A DNA stretch of 64,000 nucleotides, from positions 496,001 through 560,000 of the forward strand of contig NZ_JAEPBG010000001.1 in NCBI RefSeq assembly GCF_016632335.1, given 5' to 3'. Shown here piece by piece: positions 19,350 through 28,900 of this stretch. The first letter of the stretch is position 1; every line of letters begins with the position of its first letter. Below the pieces are notes generated by a model, which worked only from the letters and a program-made list of their open reading frames with translations, did no database searches and had not been told where the DNA came from. Source of the DNA: Noviherbaspirillum pedocola. Its GTDB lineage: Bacteria; Pseudomonadota; Gammaproteobacteria; Burkholderiales; Burkholderiaceae_D. Position numbers and translations under genes: made by a program.

Positions 19350-20033
19350 TCAGCGCGGCGCCCAGCCGCCGCACACCGGGAAAACCTGCCCGACGAAACA
19401 GTCCGCCGCCTCGGTGCACAGGTAGGCGGCGAACGTCGCATCCTCGCGCGGCGACACCAGCCGGCCCAGCGGCACTTCGCGCTTCAGGCGCTCCTGGAAC
19501 GCCGGCAGCGCCTGGACTTCGGGCGGGAAATAGGTGGGGTTATCGACGAAGTTCTGCGCGATCGCGTTCACCTGCACGCCCAGCGGCGCGACTTCGACGC
19601 CGACCGCCTGGATGTAAGCCAGCTGCGCGCCGCGCGCGGCGCTGTAGCTCGACGTGCGCTTCATGCCGCGCAGCGCCGAGGCGCTGCCCATCAGCAGGAT
19701 CTTGCCGGCGCGCCGCGCACTCATCATTGGCAGCACCGCGCGCACCAGGCGCGGCAACGGATCGACCATGTGGCCGAATACATGGCGCCATTCTTCCTCA
19801 TCAACCTGTGCGGCCGGCGTCGACGGCGCCGGCACTGCGAGATTGGCGATCAGCACGTCGATGTCGCCGGCTTCGCGCACCATCTCGGTGGCAGCGTCCA
19901 CCGGCAGCAGCGAGCGCATGTCCGGCACCACTTCCGCGCCGAACTCGGCGAGCACTTCGCACAGCATCGGCCCCATGAAGGCATCGGCCTGGGTGACCAG
20001 GATGCGCTTTCCTTGCAAAGTGATCAGTGACAT
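19350..20033 (-). CDS. Probable halohydrin dehalogenase (SDR fold)
   Basis: A 227-residue short-chain-dehydrogenase-fold protein that does not carry dehydrogenase signatures. The glycine-rich NAD(P) motif is replaced by T14-x4-F19-x-G21 (VTQADAFMG). The catalytic set is S117-x12-Y130-x3-R134, with Arg where dehydrogenases have Lys. These two patterns are the published signatures of halohydrin dehalogenases, which turn vicinal haloalcohols into epoxides plus halide and run the reverse ring opening with azide, cyanide or nitrite. A later AQNFVDNPTYFPPE stretch resembles the halide-pocket region of HheC-type enzymes. The length fits the family. The ribosome site GAGGCGAGG precedes the ATG. Its natural substrate is unknown, and no other halogen-related gene is nearby. 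An unusual oxidoreductase remains a less likely alternative. Confidence 0.85.
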   Translation of the reverse strand: MSLITLQGKRILVTQADAFMGPMLCEVLAEFGAEVVPDMRSLLPVDAATEMVREAGDIDVLIANLAVPAPSTPAAQVDEEEWRHVFGHMVDPLPRLVRAVLPMMSARRAGKILLMGSASALRGMKRTSSYSAARGAQLAYIQAVGVEVAPLGVQVNAIAQNFVDNPTYFPPEVQALPAFQERLKREVPLGRLVSPREDATFAAYLCTEAADCFVGQVFPVCGGWAPR

Positions 20034-20046
20034 CGTTGGCCTCGCC

Positions 20047-20157
20047 TCAGCAGAACATCATTGCCAGCAGCGCCGCATCGTCGGCAAGCGACAGCGCCAG
20101 GGAAACGGACCAGAACAGCAGGTGACCGGGCAAGCCGGCCAGGTAGGGCTTGAGCAT
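20047..20157 (-). CDS. Possible 36-residue hydrophobic peptide upstream of the dehalogenase
   Basis: A short frame starting MLKPYLAGLPGHLLFWSVSL and ending in MMFC, with one hydrophobic stretch. It ends 13 bases before the dehalogenase start on the same strand. No clear ribosome site is visible and I recognise no family. It could be a small membrane peptide, the tail of a decayed gene, or chance. Confidence 0.25.
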   Translation of the reverse strand: MLKPYLAGLPGHLLFWSVSLALSLADDAALLAMMFC

Positions 20158-20797
20158 GGCGTCGATGGGGAAAAGCGGAGGCGCAAGTGTAGCAAGTTCG
20201 ATAGGCAGACGCTCGCTTTGGGCGCAGCCTCCTAGCGACTGCCGAACAATGGGAACAAGCCTGACACGTGAGCCGCTTGGTTTGTCATCGAGACCTGGCG
20301 CCAGAGCTGGCGTGGACAATGGGCGGTACGAATCGCGCCTTTTTGCAGCGACGGCATTTTTGAACTTCCGTTGCGAGCGGATGCATGCTCCACATAGGCG
20401 GATAAACCAAGTCGCGCGCACGAATGTTGCAACTGCCAAACAAGTTTTGCTCACAATCTGGCCGACTTTTACCATCCGGGTTCGCATGACGGCACGGCTT
20501 GTACGCCTGCCCAGCACCGTAACAAGTCGCACATGCTCATCTTCTCCGTGGCATCACTCGCAGTGCCGCATCACTCGCTTCAAATCTGTTGATTCTTCGC
20601 TTCGTTAGAGCAGCCTGCCGATAGCCGACCCTTGATATCGGCTTAAAGCGAATAAGCGCCTTCTACGTAATTCTTGCTGACCTCGCAATGCGAGGCTGAA
20701 CCGGGCGTTCATCCCAAGCTTTTTGGGAAACGCCAGGGAGAAATGCCATTCCGCATGCATGCGTTGATATTGCGGGCCTTTTCAAGAGGTAAAGGCA
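20158..20797. other. 640-base gap with two hairpins before the duplicated locus
   Basis: I see no supported gene. GC falls toward the right end, where the AT-richer locus begins. Two stem-loops lie about 65-115 bases before the start codon at 20798: CCTCGC-AAT-GCGAGG (20681-20695), and a longer one (20704-20734) whose arms GGCGTT and TCCCAA, separated by a 2-base bulge, pair with TTGGGA and AACGCC. They could be leader structures of the downstream genes. Neither is followed by a T run, and they match no riboswitch I know. Confidence 0.5.
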
Positions 20798-21544
20798 ATG
20801 AAAAAACGATCAGGCGACAGAAGCCTCAATGGAAATACTCAGCTCAGCCATCAAACTCTTTGTGCGCTTTTTCTCTGTGCACTGATAGCAATTTTTCCGT
20901 GCCATGCCGAAGAAAAAGATCCTCGACCATCAATCTACAAAATCGAACCGAGCGATATATGCGCAATGAAAAGCGAACATGCTTCAACGCGCTTTGCCAC
21001 GCCTGCAACACCGATTGACATTATCAGGAACATAAAAATCTTGATAAATGAATCGCCTTTCATTGATCGTGATTTTATGAATGAGAATAATCTAAGTGCA
21101 ACATTTGGAGACCGCAATTTTAGATGGATTGATCACACAGCAACAAGAAGATCTGTTGACATGACGACAAATACCATGTTTCCGAATAACTGCATCAGGG
21201 ACAGTTACGCGTTCTGGAGAAAATATGGAATAAGTAAGGAGAAGCGAGAATCCATATTCGGGATTATTGCCAGTATCAACGATGAAATTCCAGAATGCCA
21301 GAGTATTAATGTAGGCAACGTCAAGTCTATTTTTGGTGAACCAAGCGCAATCCAGCCAATATTCGGCATGTCCCCTCCCCCTCATGGGAGAATCATTAGG
21401 TACGGACCACAAACTGACCCCCTTGGACATACCGATATTTTTTATTACTTCCAGTCTGGAAATTGCAAATCGGAGTTTAGATTCACAACACTTGGCAGTG
21501 GGGTGATCAGCGGTTTTCGCCTAACAATCGAAGGGGATAAATAA
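20798..21544 (+). CDS. Secreted protein of unknown function, copy 1
   Basis: A 248-residue protein with an N-terminal signal peptide (hydrophobic core LCALFLCALIAIF, likely cleavage after HA). The mature part has conserved cysteines, an aromatic middle and a C-terminal region PPPHGRIIRYGPQTDPLG leading to FYYFQSGNC. I recognise no family. It is paralogous along its whole length to the gene at 22225. Ribosome site AGAGGTAAAGG. Its TAA overlaps the next ATG by one base (TAATG), so it is coupled to the HELGH protein, and the same coupling recurs in copy 2. A role as inhibitor, chaperone or partner of the HELGH domain is an inference from this conserved pairing. Lower GC than the flanks suggests acquisition. 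Confidence 0.8.
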   Translation: MKKRSGDRSLNGNTQLSHQTLCALFLCALIAIFPCHAEEKDPRPSIYKIEPSDICAMKSEHASTRFATPATPIDIIRNIKILINESPFIDRDFMNENNLSATFGDRNFRWIDHTATRRSVDMTTNTMFPNNCIRDSYAFWRKYGISKEKRESIFGIIASINDEIPECQSINVGNVKSIFGEPSAIQPIFGMSPPPHGRIIRYGPQTDPLGHTDIFYYFQSGNCKSEFRFTTLGSGVISGFRLTIEGDK

Positions 21545-22098
21545 TGGAAACGAGAGCAGACCTGAATCAAAGCACATTAGCGCTTTTAGAAAAATCTGAC
21601 ATCTCTGAAGAGGGCATCAGTGCAATCACAATTACTGCAGAAAAATCCCCCTACTTCGCAGAACTCCTGAATGACGCCGCGAAAAAAAATGTGTCTATCA
21701 CCCTTAACGAGAAGCAACAAGGAACCTACACAGAAAAGCAATCGAATGGAAAAATTGTGGTAGTGATAGACAAATCTTTCGACCCCGGCAACCAAAACAA
21801 CGGCATCACAAACATCGATAAAAACCCCATCATATTCGCCACCGTACTCGCCCACGAATTAGGACACGCGCTCCTCCCCGGCGGAAATGAAGGCACTCCC
21901 GCCAATGACCCAGCCAAAGCTGCGATCACGGGCGACAACAATGAGGGCGTCGGACTGACCACGGAATATATCGTGGCCAAGCAGAGCGGTTTGGGCGCGC
22001 CGCAAACCGGTTATATGCATTCCGATAATGGTCAGGGCAATCAACCCGCCCCCGGAACGCTGACGGCGTTACTGGACGACGCGGCAATCCAAATATGA
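21544..22098 (+). CDS. Stand-alone HELGH metallopeptidase-like protein (short paralogue)
   Basis: A 184-residue protein equal to the N-terminal domain of the giant gene at 22971. It contains AHELGHALLPGG (HExxH type, H104 and H108), a zinc-binding signature; the Glu in TTEYI about 35 residues later could be the third ligand (inference). There is no signal peptide. The last 310 shared bases differ from the long copy at only about 8 positions, while the first 230 bases differ much more. Copy 1 ends after AAI with two extra codons and a stop, exactly where the long copy continues. It could be an active small protease or antitoxin-like decoy, or a duplication remnant. Confidence 0.75.
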   Translation: METRADLNQSTLALLEKSDISEEGISAITITAEKSPYFAELLNDAAKKNVSITLNEKQQGTYTEKQSNGKIVVVIDKSFDPGNQNNGITNIDKNPIIFATVLAHELGHALLPGGNEGTPANDPAKAAITGDNNEGVGLTTEYIVAKQSGLGAPQTGYMHSDNGQGNQPAPGTLTALLDDAAIQI

Positions 22099-22224
22099 AC
22101 ATCTGGCCCATCAATTCACTCCTGTCCGATCTATACGGCGATGCCATTCGCTGTGGAAACGCCACAAATTTCCACTGCCTTTCCCATTAGGAAAAAAGAA
22201 ACACAACGCTTTGAGGGAAGAACA

Positions 22225-22971
22225 ATGAAAACACGATTGTGCGGAAAAAGCCCTAGTGAAAATACTCAACTCAGTCATCAAACCTTTTCCGCGGCTCTGC
22301 TTTCAGCACTGATGACAGTTTTCCCGTGCCATGCCGAAGATAAAGACACTCGACCATCAGTCTACAAAATCGAACCGAGCGATATATGCGCGATGAAAAC
22401 CGAACACGCGACGACGCGATTTACCGCGCCAGTTACGCCGATTGACATTATCAAGAACATCGACATCGTGCTGAAAAGCTCTCCTTTTATCGATGGCGAG
22501 TTTTTGAATGAGAACAATCTGAGCGCCATATTTGGCGAGCACTCGTTCAAGTGGATTGATTACATGCCGGAAGAAAAATTAATCAAGATGGATGCCTCGC
22601 CCGCTTTTCCATATAACTGCATCATACAAAGTACTGCGATATGGAGAAAATTCAAAATAGGCGAAAATAAAGTTGGCATCTCATTTGGACTGGTCGCAAA
22701 TATCAATGACATTCTTCCAGAATGCCAGAGCCTCACTATAAGCAACATTAAATCTATTCTGGGAGAACCAAGCGCAATTGAGCCAATATTCGGCACATCC
22801 CCGCCTCCGCATGGCCGAATCATCAGGTACGGACCACAGACTGATCCTTTAGGACATGCCGATATTTTCTATTACCTCCAGTCTGGAAACTGCAAATCCG
22901 AGTTCTCATTCACAACACTTGGCAGTGGCGTAATCAGCGGCTTTCATCTATCAATAAAAGGAAGTAATTAA
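22225..22971 (+). CDS. Secreted protein of unknown function, copy 2
   Basis: A 248-residue paralogue of the gene at 20798, equal in length, with a signal peptide ending near PCHAED. Shared blocks include VYKIEPSDICAMK, PIDIIKNI, NENNLSA, GEPSAIEPIFG and the C-terminal PPPHGRIIRYGPQTDPLGH. The cysteines are conserved between the copies, which fits an oxidising compartment. The ATG at 22225 has ribosome site GAGGGAAG and aligns with the copy-1 start, so an in-frame ATG at 22141 is not used. Its stop overlaps the giant gene's ATG by one base. The function is unknown; it is likely a dedicated partner of the downstream HELGH domain. Confidence 0.8.
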   Translation: MKTRLCGKSPSENTQLSHQTFSAALLSALMTVFPCHAEDKDTRPSVYKIEPSDICAMKTEHATTRFTAPVTPIDIIKNIDIVLKSSPFIDGEFLNENNLSAIFGEHSFKWIDYMPEEKLIKMDASPAFPYNCIIQSTAIWRKFKIGENKVGISFGLVANINDILPECQSLTISNIKSILGEPSAIEPIFGTSPPPHGRIIRYGPQTDPLGHADIFYYLQSGNCKSEFSFTTLGSGVISGFHLSIKGSN

Positions 22972-25900
22972 TGGAAACCAAGTCCGCACTGAACGAAAAT
23001 GCCTTAATTCTTTTAAATAATTCGGAAATCTCTCGTGAAGGAATAAATGCAATTAAAAACGTCGCAGAAATCTCCCCATATTTTGCCAGCATGCTGAACG
23101 ACGCAGCGAACAAAATTCTCTCTATTGTCGTTGGCAAAGAGGGGCAAGGGTCCTACACCGCGAAGCAGCAAAATGGAACTATAGAAATAGTAATAGACCG
23201 CTCCTTCGACCCCGGCAACCAAACCAACGGCACCACAAACATCGACAAAAACCCCATCATATTCGCCACCGTACTCGCCCACGAATTAGGACACGCGCTC
23301 CTCCCCGGCGGAAATGAAGGCACTCCCGCGAACGACCCAGCCAAGGCTGCGATCACGGGCGGCAACAATGAGGGCGTCGGACTGACCACGGAATATATCG
23401 TGGCCAAGCAGAGCGGTTTGGGCGCGCCGCAAACCGGTTACATGCATTCCGATAATGGTCAGGGCAATCAACCCGCCCCCGGAACGCTGACGGCGTTACT
23501 GGACGACGCGGCAATCCGGATGGGCATCGATATTTCCTCTTTGCGATATGGCTCTTCCGAAGCCATTTCCTTCACCGCAATAAATTCTCCAGCACAATCC
23601 ATCGCCGCCAGTTTCAATCTGGACTATCAAACGCCGTCCGGAATGAGCATTTCCTACCGCGAGTACTACAGCGATTTCAACATCATTTCCAGCTGCGTTT
23701 CCGCCGGACTTGAAACGAAGGTCAATCCGAGAAAAGTGGACTGGTCCAAAGTCGAGCCAGGCGATTTGGGGTACACCAAGACCAACAACGGCAGCTGCTT
23801 TTTCACCGGCACCGTGCCACTCAAACCCGACCCGAGCGATCCGTCGAATGCATCGTATGCCCGCATTTCCGGAACATTGTCCACAGATGGGCTTTCCACG
23901 ATTTCCGTGTCGCTCCTGTCCAGCATGGAATCCAACGAAAGCCTGATTCCATTGACTATGTCCTTCTTTCTCACTTCCACGACTGACTATCTTGCAGACG
24001 TTTCGACTTGGACCCCGCCCGAAACGACAGACATCGGTTCTGTCGCCACGGTGCCGCATTCGCAGTTCGAGTTTCAAATCAATGAAGCCTCGGATACGCC
24101 GGCCATTCCAGCCACGCTAAACGATGGCACCACGGCAAACGACCTCGAGTTGAGCGTGAGGCCCAGCCTGGAGGCGCTTTCCCCGAATTCCACCGATTTC
24201 GATCCCGTAAGTTCTCCACTCAGTCTGGGACTGCTTCTCTTCGGTACGGGCTGGAAGTTGACTACCGACGGGCGGCAACTCAACCAGAGCCAGTTCGTCA
24301 ATGGCCAGATCAGCAACACCGCTTCGGCGGCCTTCACCCAAATCCTTTCGGACGGCTTCAGACCCGGAGATATAAACGCGGCGCCCAGTGTCATCGCCCC
24401 CGATCTGTCGAAGCTCGGCAGTGGCTTTTATGACAACGCGCCTGACCAAGCCGGCGCGTCTCTTAATGCGATGTCCAATCTGGCCCGCAATTCTTGGCCC
24501 ACCGATCCTCTAGTGCTGGACCTGAATGGAGACGGCGTGCGTTTGACTGATTACGCCAGCCGACCAGTGCTGTTTGACATCGACCACGATGGCGCTTCGG
24601 AACAAACCGGTTGGGTCAGCGCCAGCGATGGCCTGGTGGTCGCCGACCGCAATGGCAATGGCATCATCGATGACAGCGGCGAACTGCTGTCCGAATATTT
24701 TGGCGGCGCTGCCGGTGTCGACGATGAATCCGGCATCAAGCCTTATACCAACGGCTTCGCCGCGCTTGCCAGCCTTGATGTCAACCATGACGGCTGGTTC
24801 GACAGTCGGGACAACGCATGGAACCTGCTGCGCGTATGGGTCGATACAAATCACGACGGCCACAGCTGGATCGATGCGAATGGCAACCGTTCTTTTGATG
24901 CCGGCGAAACCAACGAGCTGCATACCTTCGGAGAACTCGGCATCACTAGCATTGAGCTATCCAGCCAGAAGCAATCGGGTGCCATTCGCGATGGCAATGA
25001 AGTACTTGCTACCGGCGGCTTCCTGATCGATGGTCGGCGCAAGGAAGCGCTGGCGGCAAACTTCCTGTCCAATCCGCTCGGCAGCACCAGCCGCGTCGAT
25101 GGCAGCGGCGTGATCGTGCAATCGGGCGATACCGCCAGCTATGTCGCCGCGTCCGACAAGGGTGAACGCATCGATGTGGCGGAGAAGAAAGTGAATAATG
25201 CCCTCGGCGCAGCGGGCAATGACACGCTGATCGGCGACGCCGGTAACAACTGGCTGGCTGGCGGCGCCGGCAGCGACAGCTTCGATGCCGGCGCTGGCGA
25301 CGATGTGCTGCTCATCGATGCCGACGACCTACCCTCTCACATCCACGGCGGTACCGGCATGGACATCGTGCAAGTCGTCGGCAAGCGCGGCGTGATGCTG
25401 AACCTGGCGCAGGCCGAAGTGGAAATCGCCCAAGGGGGAGTCGGGCGCGATGTGCTGATCGGCGGCGGCCGCAGCAGCGTCTTCATGCGCGGAGGCGATG
25501 GCGACGACGTGCTGATCGGCGGCGCGGCCAACGATGCGCTGTCCGGCGAGAACGGCGACGACATGCTCGACGGCCTCACGGGCAACGATGTGCTGCGCGG
25601 CGGTCGCGGCGCTGATGTGCTGTTCGGTGGCGAAGGAGACGACCTGCTCGATGGCGGACTGGATGACGACAGGCTTGTCGGCGGCGCCGGCAACGACATC
25701 CTGAAAGGAGGCAATGGCAACGATACGATCGATGGCGGCGACGGCATCGATGTGCTGGAACTCGCGGGAAGCTACGCGGATTACCGCATCAGCCGGGAGG
25801 GCGATGGCTACCGCATCTCCGACACCGCAGCCGGACGCGATGGCAGCGACTTCGTACGCAACGTCGAAAAGCTGAACTTCAGCGATCTTGGCCTGGTCGA

Positions 25901-28900
25901 CATGCCCGACAACAGCGATAAGGCGAAATACCCGCTATCGGTCAAGGACGTGCTCGACGCGGATGCAAGCGGAAAGGCTTTCGATCACAAACAGCCGCAT
26001 CTGATTGCAGCGTCGCAGTTACTGGGAAATGACTTCGATCGCGGCCTCGGCGCCATCCGCATCGACCAAATCTACGACGCGATTGGCGGCACTGCTACGC
26101 TGACCGATGCTGGCGATGTGCTGTTCACGCCCGATGATGCCTATACGGGACTGATGGGATTCAAATACGGCATCGTCAATGTTGCAACCGGCCTCGGCAC
26201 AGAAATCATTGATACAAGCAGCGGTAATCGGGCGCCGATGCGCTCTGCGGTGTATCTGCGCACGCCTGAGCTGCCGCGCGATCCGCTGTTGCCGGACCAA
26301 TGGTATCTGTCCGAAGCCAATATCCTGCCAGTCTGGCGCGACTACACCGGCCGCGGCATACGCATCGCGGAATTCGAAGCAAATGGTCCGTTTTCAGTGA
26401 CGAAGGAAATCTTCGATTACCGTCACCCTGACTTGCGCGCCAATGTCGATGCCGCCTGGCTAGCCAATCCGAATCCCGGGGAGCGTGCCGGCGAAGGCAG
26501 CGAAGATCGCTTCAGCAACCATGCGACGCTGGTAGCTGGCGTGATGGTGGCGGCCAGCAATGGAGAAGGCGGCGTCGGCGTGGCATTTGACGCCAGCATC
26601 GCCGGCTACTGGTTAAGTGCCGAGGACTATTCCGCAATCGGTCACATGCAGGAGTACGAGGTGGCCAACAGCAGTTGGGCCGCCATCGGAAACTTTACCT
26701 TGCGCTACTCGCCCGCGGCTCTGGGCCGGATATACGCGCCATTCGAGGACGCGATCCGCTATGGCCGCGACGGCTTGGGCACGGTGATCGTCAATCCCGG
26801 CGGCAACGCGCGCCAATCCGGCGGCAATACCAATTATTCGAATGCGTCGAACAACCGCAGCGCCATCGTGGTCGGCGCAGTCAATGCCGCCACCGATCTC
26901 GGTGCGCTGCGGTTCGGTGGCAAACCCTTCTCCAATCCAGGCGCCAGCATTCTGGTAGCGGCGCCGGGTTCGAACGTCACTTCCACAGCGCGGATGGTGC
27001 GAAATGCCAGCGGCAGCAGCTTCGGCGCGGATGCGCAAAGCGTGCAGGGCACCAGCTTTGCCACGCCCATCGTTTCTGGCATCGTGGCGCTGATGCTGGA
27101 AGCCAACCCAAATCTCGGGTATCGCGATGTGCAGGAAATCCTGGCCTTGTCCGCCACCCGCGTCGACGATCCGGCCACTTCGTGGGCCGAGAATGGCGCG
27201 CGCACCTGGAATGGCGGCGGCATGCTGGTGTCGCATGACTACGGTTATGGCGAAGTCGATGCGCGCGCCGCCGTGCGCCTGGCCGAAACCTGGATCACGC
27301 AACAGACCGCAGCCAACGAACACACGCTTGCCGTCGCGCCGCAGACGGGCAGCATCGAATTGACGATACCTGATGGCGACAGCAATGGCGTCTTCAGCAC
27401 GCTGCATGTAGCCGATGCCGCGATCCGCATCGAGCATGTTGAAGTGCTGCTCGACATCAGCCATGCCAATGCCGGCGATCTGATCGTCAAGCTGCGTTCT
27501 CCGTCCGGCACCGAATCGGTATTGATTGACCGCCCCGGCAAGGCGCCAGGTGACGCAGCCGACCGCGGCGATGTCGGCTTCAACGGTTCCGACACGCTGC
27601 GCTTCGTACTGAATACGGCGCTGTTGCGCGGCGAATCGTCCAATGGCGATTGGACGCTGCAGGTGATCGACGCCGCTTCCGGCGGGAGTGGCGTGCTGCA
27701 TGGATGGAGCATGAATGTGTACGGCGCCGGCGCGGAGGCGCCGCTGCAATATGTCTATACCAACGCGTATGCGCAGCTGTCGCCGCAGGCGGGAAGGAAC
27801 AGTCTCAGCATCGCCCCCGGCTCGACGGCGACGATCAACGCGGCGGCCATCAGCAGCGGAAGCCGAATTGATCTTTCCATCGCCCAGGCCACGCTGGCGG
27901 GCAATGCGCTGCAGATTCTCAATCCCGAGGCGGTGGTCAATGCGATCGGTGGCGAAGGCGATGACATCCTTACTGGCAATAGCGGGAACAATTTGCTGAT
28001 CGGTGGTCGCGGCAGCGATGTGCTCAACGGCGGCGATGGCGACGACACGCTCGATGCCGGGATTGGCAACGACACGCTAACGGGTGGCGCAGGTGCGGAT
28101 TTATTCATCATTGGGAAACATCCGGGCGATAGCGATGTGATTAATGATGCGAGCGCCGCGGATGTCGTTGCGCTGGTCGGCTTGGATGACAGCGCGCTGG
28201 CCGGCATTACGCGTATTCAGGTCGGAACGGACGTGCGCATCGACCTCGGCCACGGACAGACCGTGTGGCTGCGCAATCGCTCGCTGCAGGACCTGGAGCC
28301 GGGCCTGTTGCGCGGCTTCGCCGACATGCAGGCGCTGCGCCTTTGGCAGAGCGCCTGCATGTCGGCAGCGACGATGGCTTCGCTGGCGGACGGCGAAAGC
28401 GCGCTGCCCTCCGCTGCCGGTGCTGCGCTTCCGGCGATTGCAATCATCCGTAAGCCTTCGGCAGCGATTCCGATACTTACCGGCACCAATACTGCCGACA
28501 CGCTCATCGGCGACGCCGGCGGCAACCTGATCGATGGCGGTCCCGGCGCGGACCGGATGGAAGGCCGCAGTGGCGACGACACTTATGTGGTCGACGCTGC
28601 GCGCGATGCCATCGTCGAAGTCGCCGGTGGCGGCTACGACCTGGCGCAGGCCAGTGTCTCTTATGCCTTGCCCGACGAAGTCGAGGAGCTGCAACTTACC
28701 GGCGCGGCCGCCATCGATGGCACGGGCAATGCGTTGGACAACCGCATTCGCGGCAATGACGCGGCCAATGTGCTCGATGGCGGCGCCGGCGCGGATACCC
28801 TCGTGGGTGGCGACGGCGACGATATCTATGTCGTCGACGACAGCGGCGACCGCATCGTGGAAGCGGCGAATGAAGGCGTCGACCTGGTGCGCTCATCCAT

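Larger units (their letters stand above)
20798..23514 (+). repeat. Tandem duplication of a two-gene unit
   Basis: Unit 1 (20798-22088) and unit 2 (22225-23514) each contain a secreted-protein gene joined by TAATG to a HELGH-domain gene. The unit offset is 1427 bases. Similarity is moderate in the secreted gene and the first third of the HELGH gene, and near identical from 21778-22087 against 23205-23514. That gradient suggests local gene conversion, or strong constraint at the zinc site. Confidence 0.85.

Noticed and set aside
19350-20033. First call as an ordinary SDR oxidoreductase
   Set aside because: The glycine-rich cofactor motif and the catalytic Lys are absent, and dehalogenase signatures fit instead.
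20681-20734. A c-di-GMP (GEMM) riboswitch upstream of the secreted gene
   Set aside because: The conserved core bases and tetraloop-receptor pattern of the class are not present; only two plain hairpins are seen.
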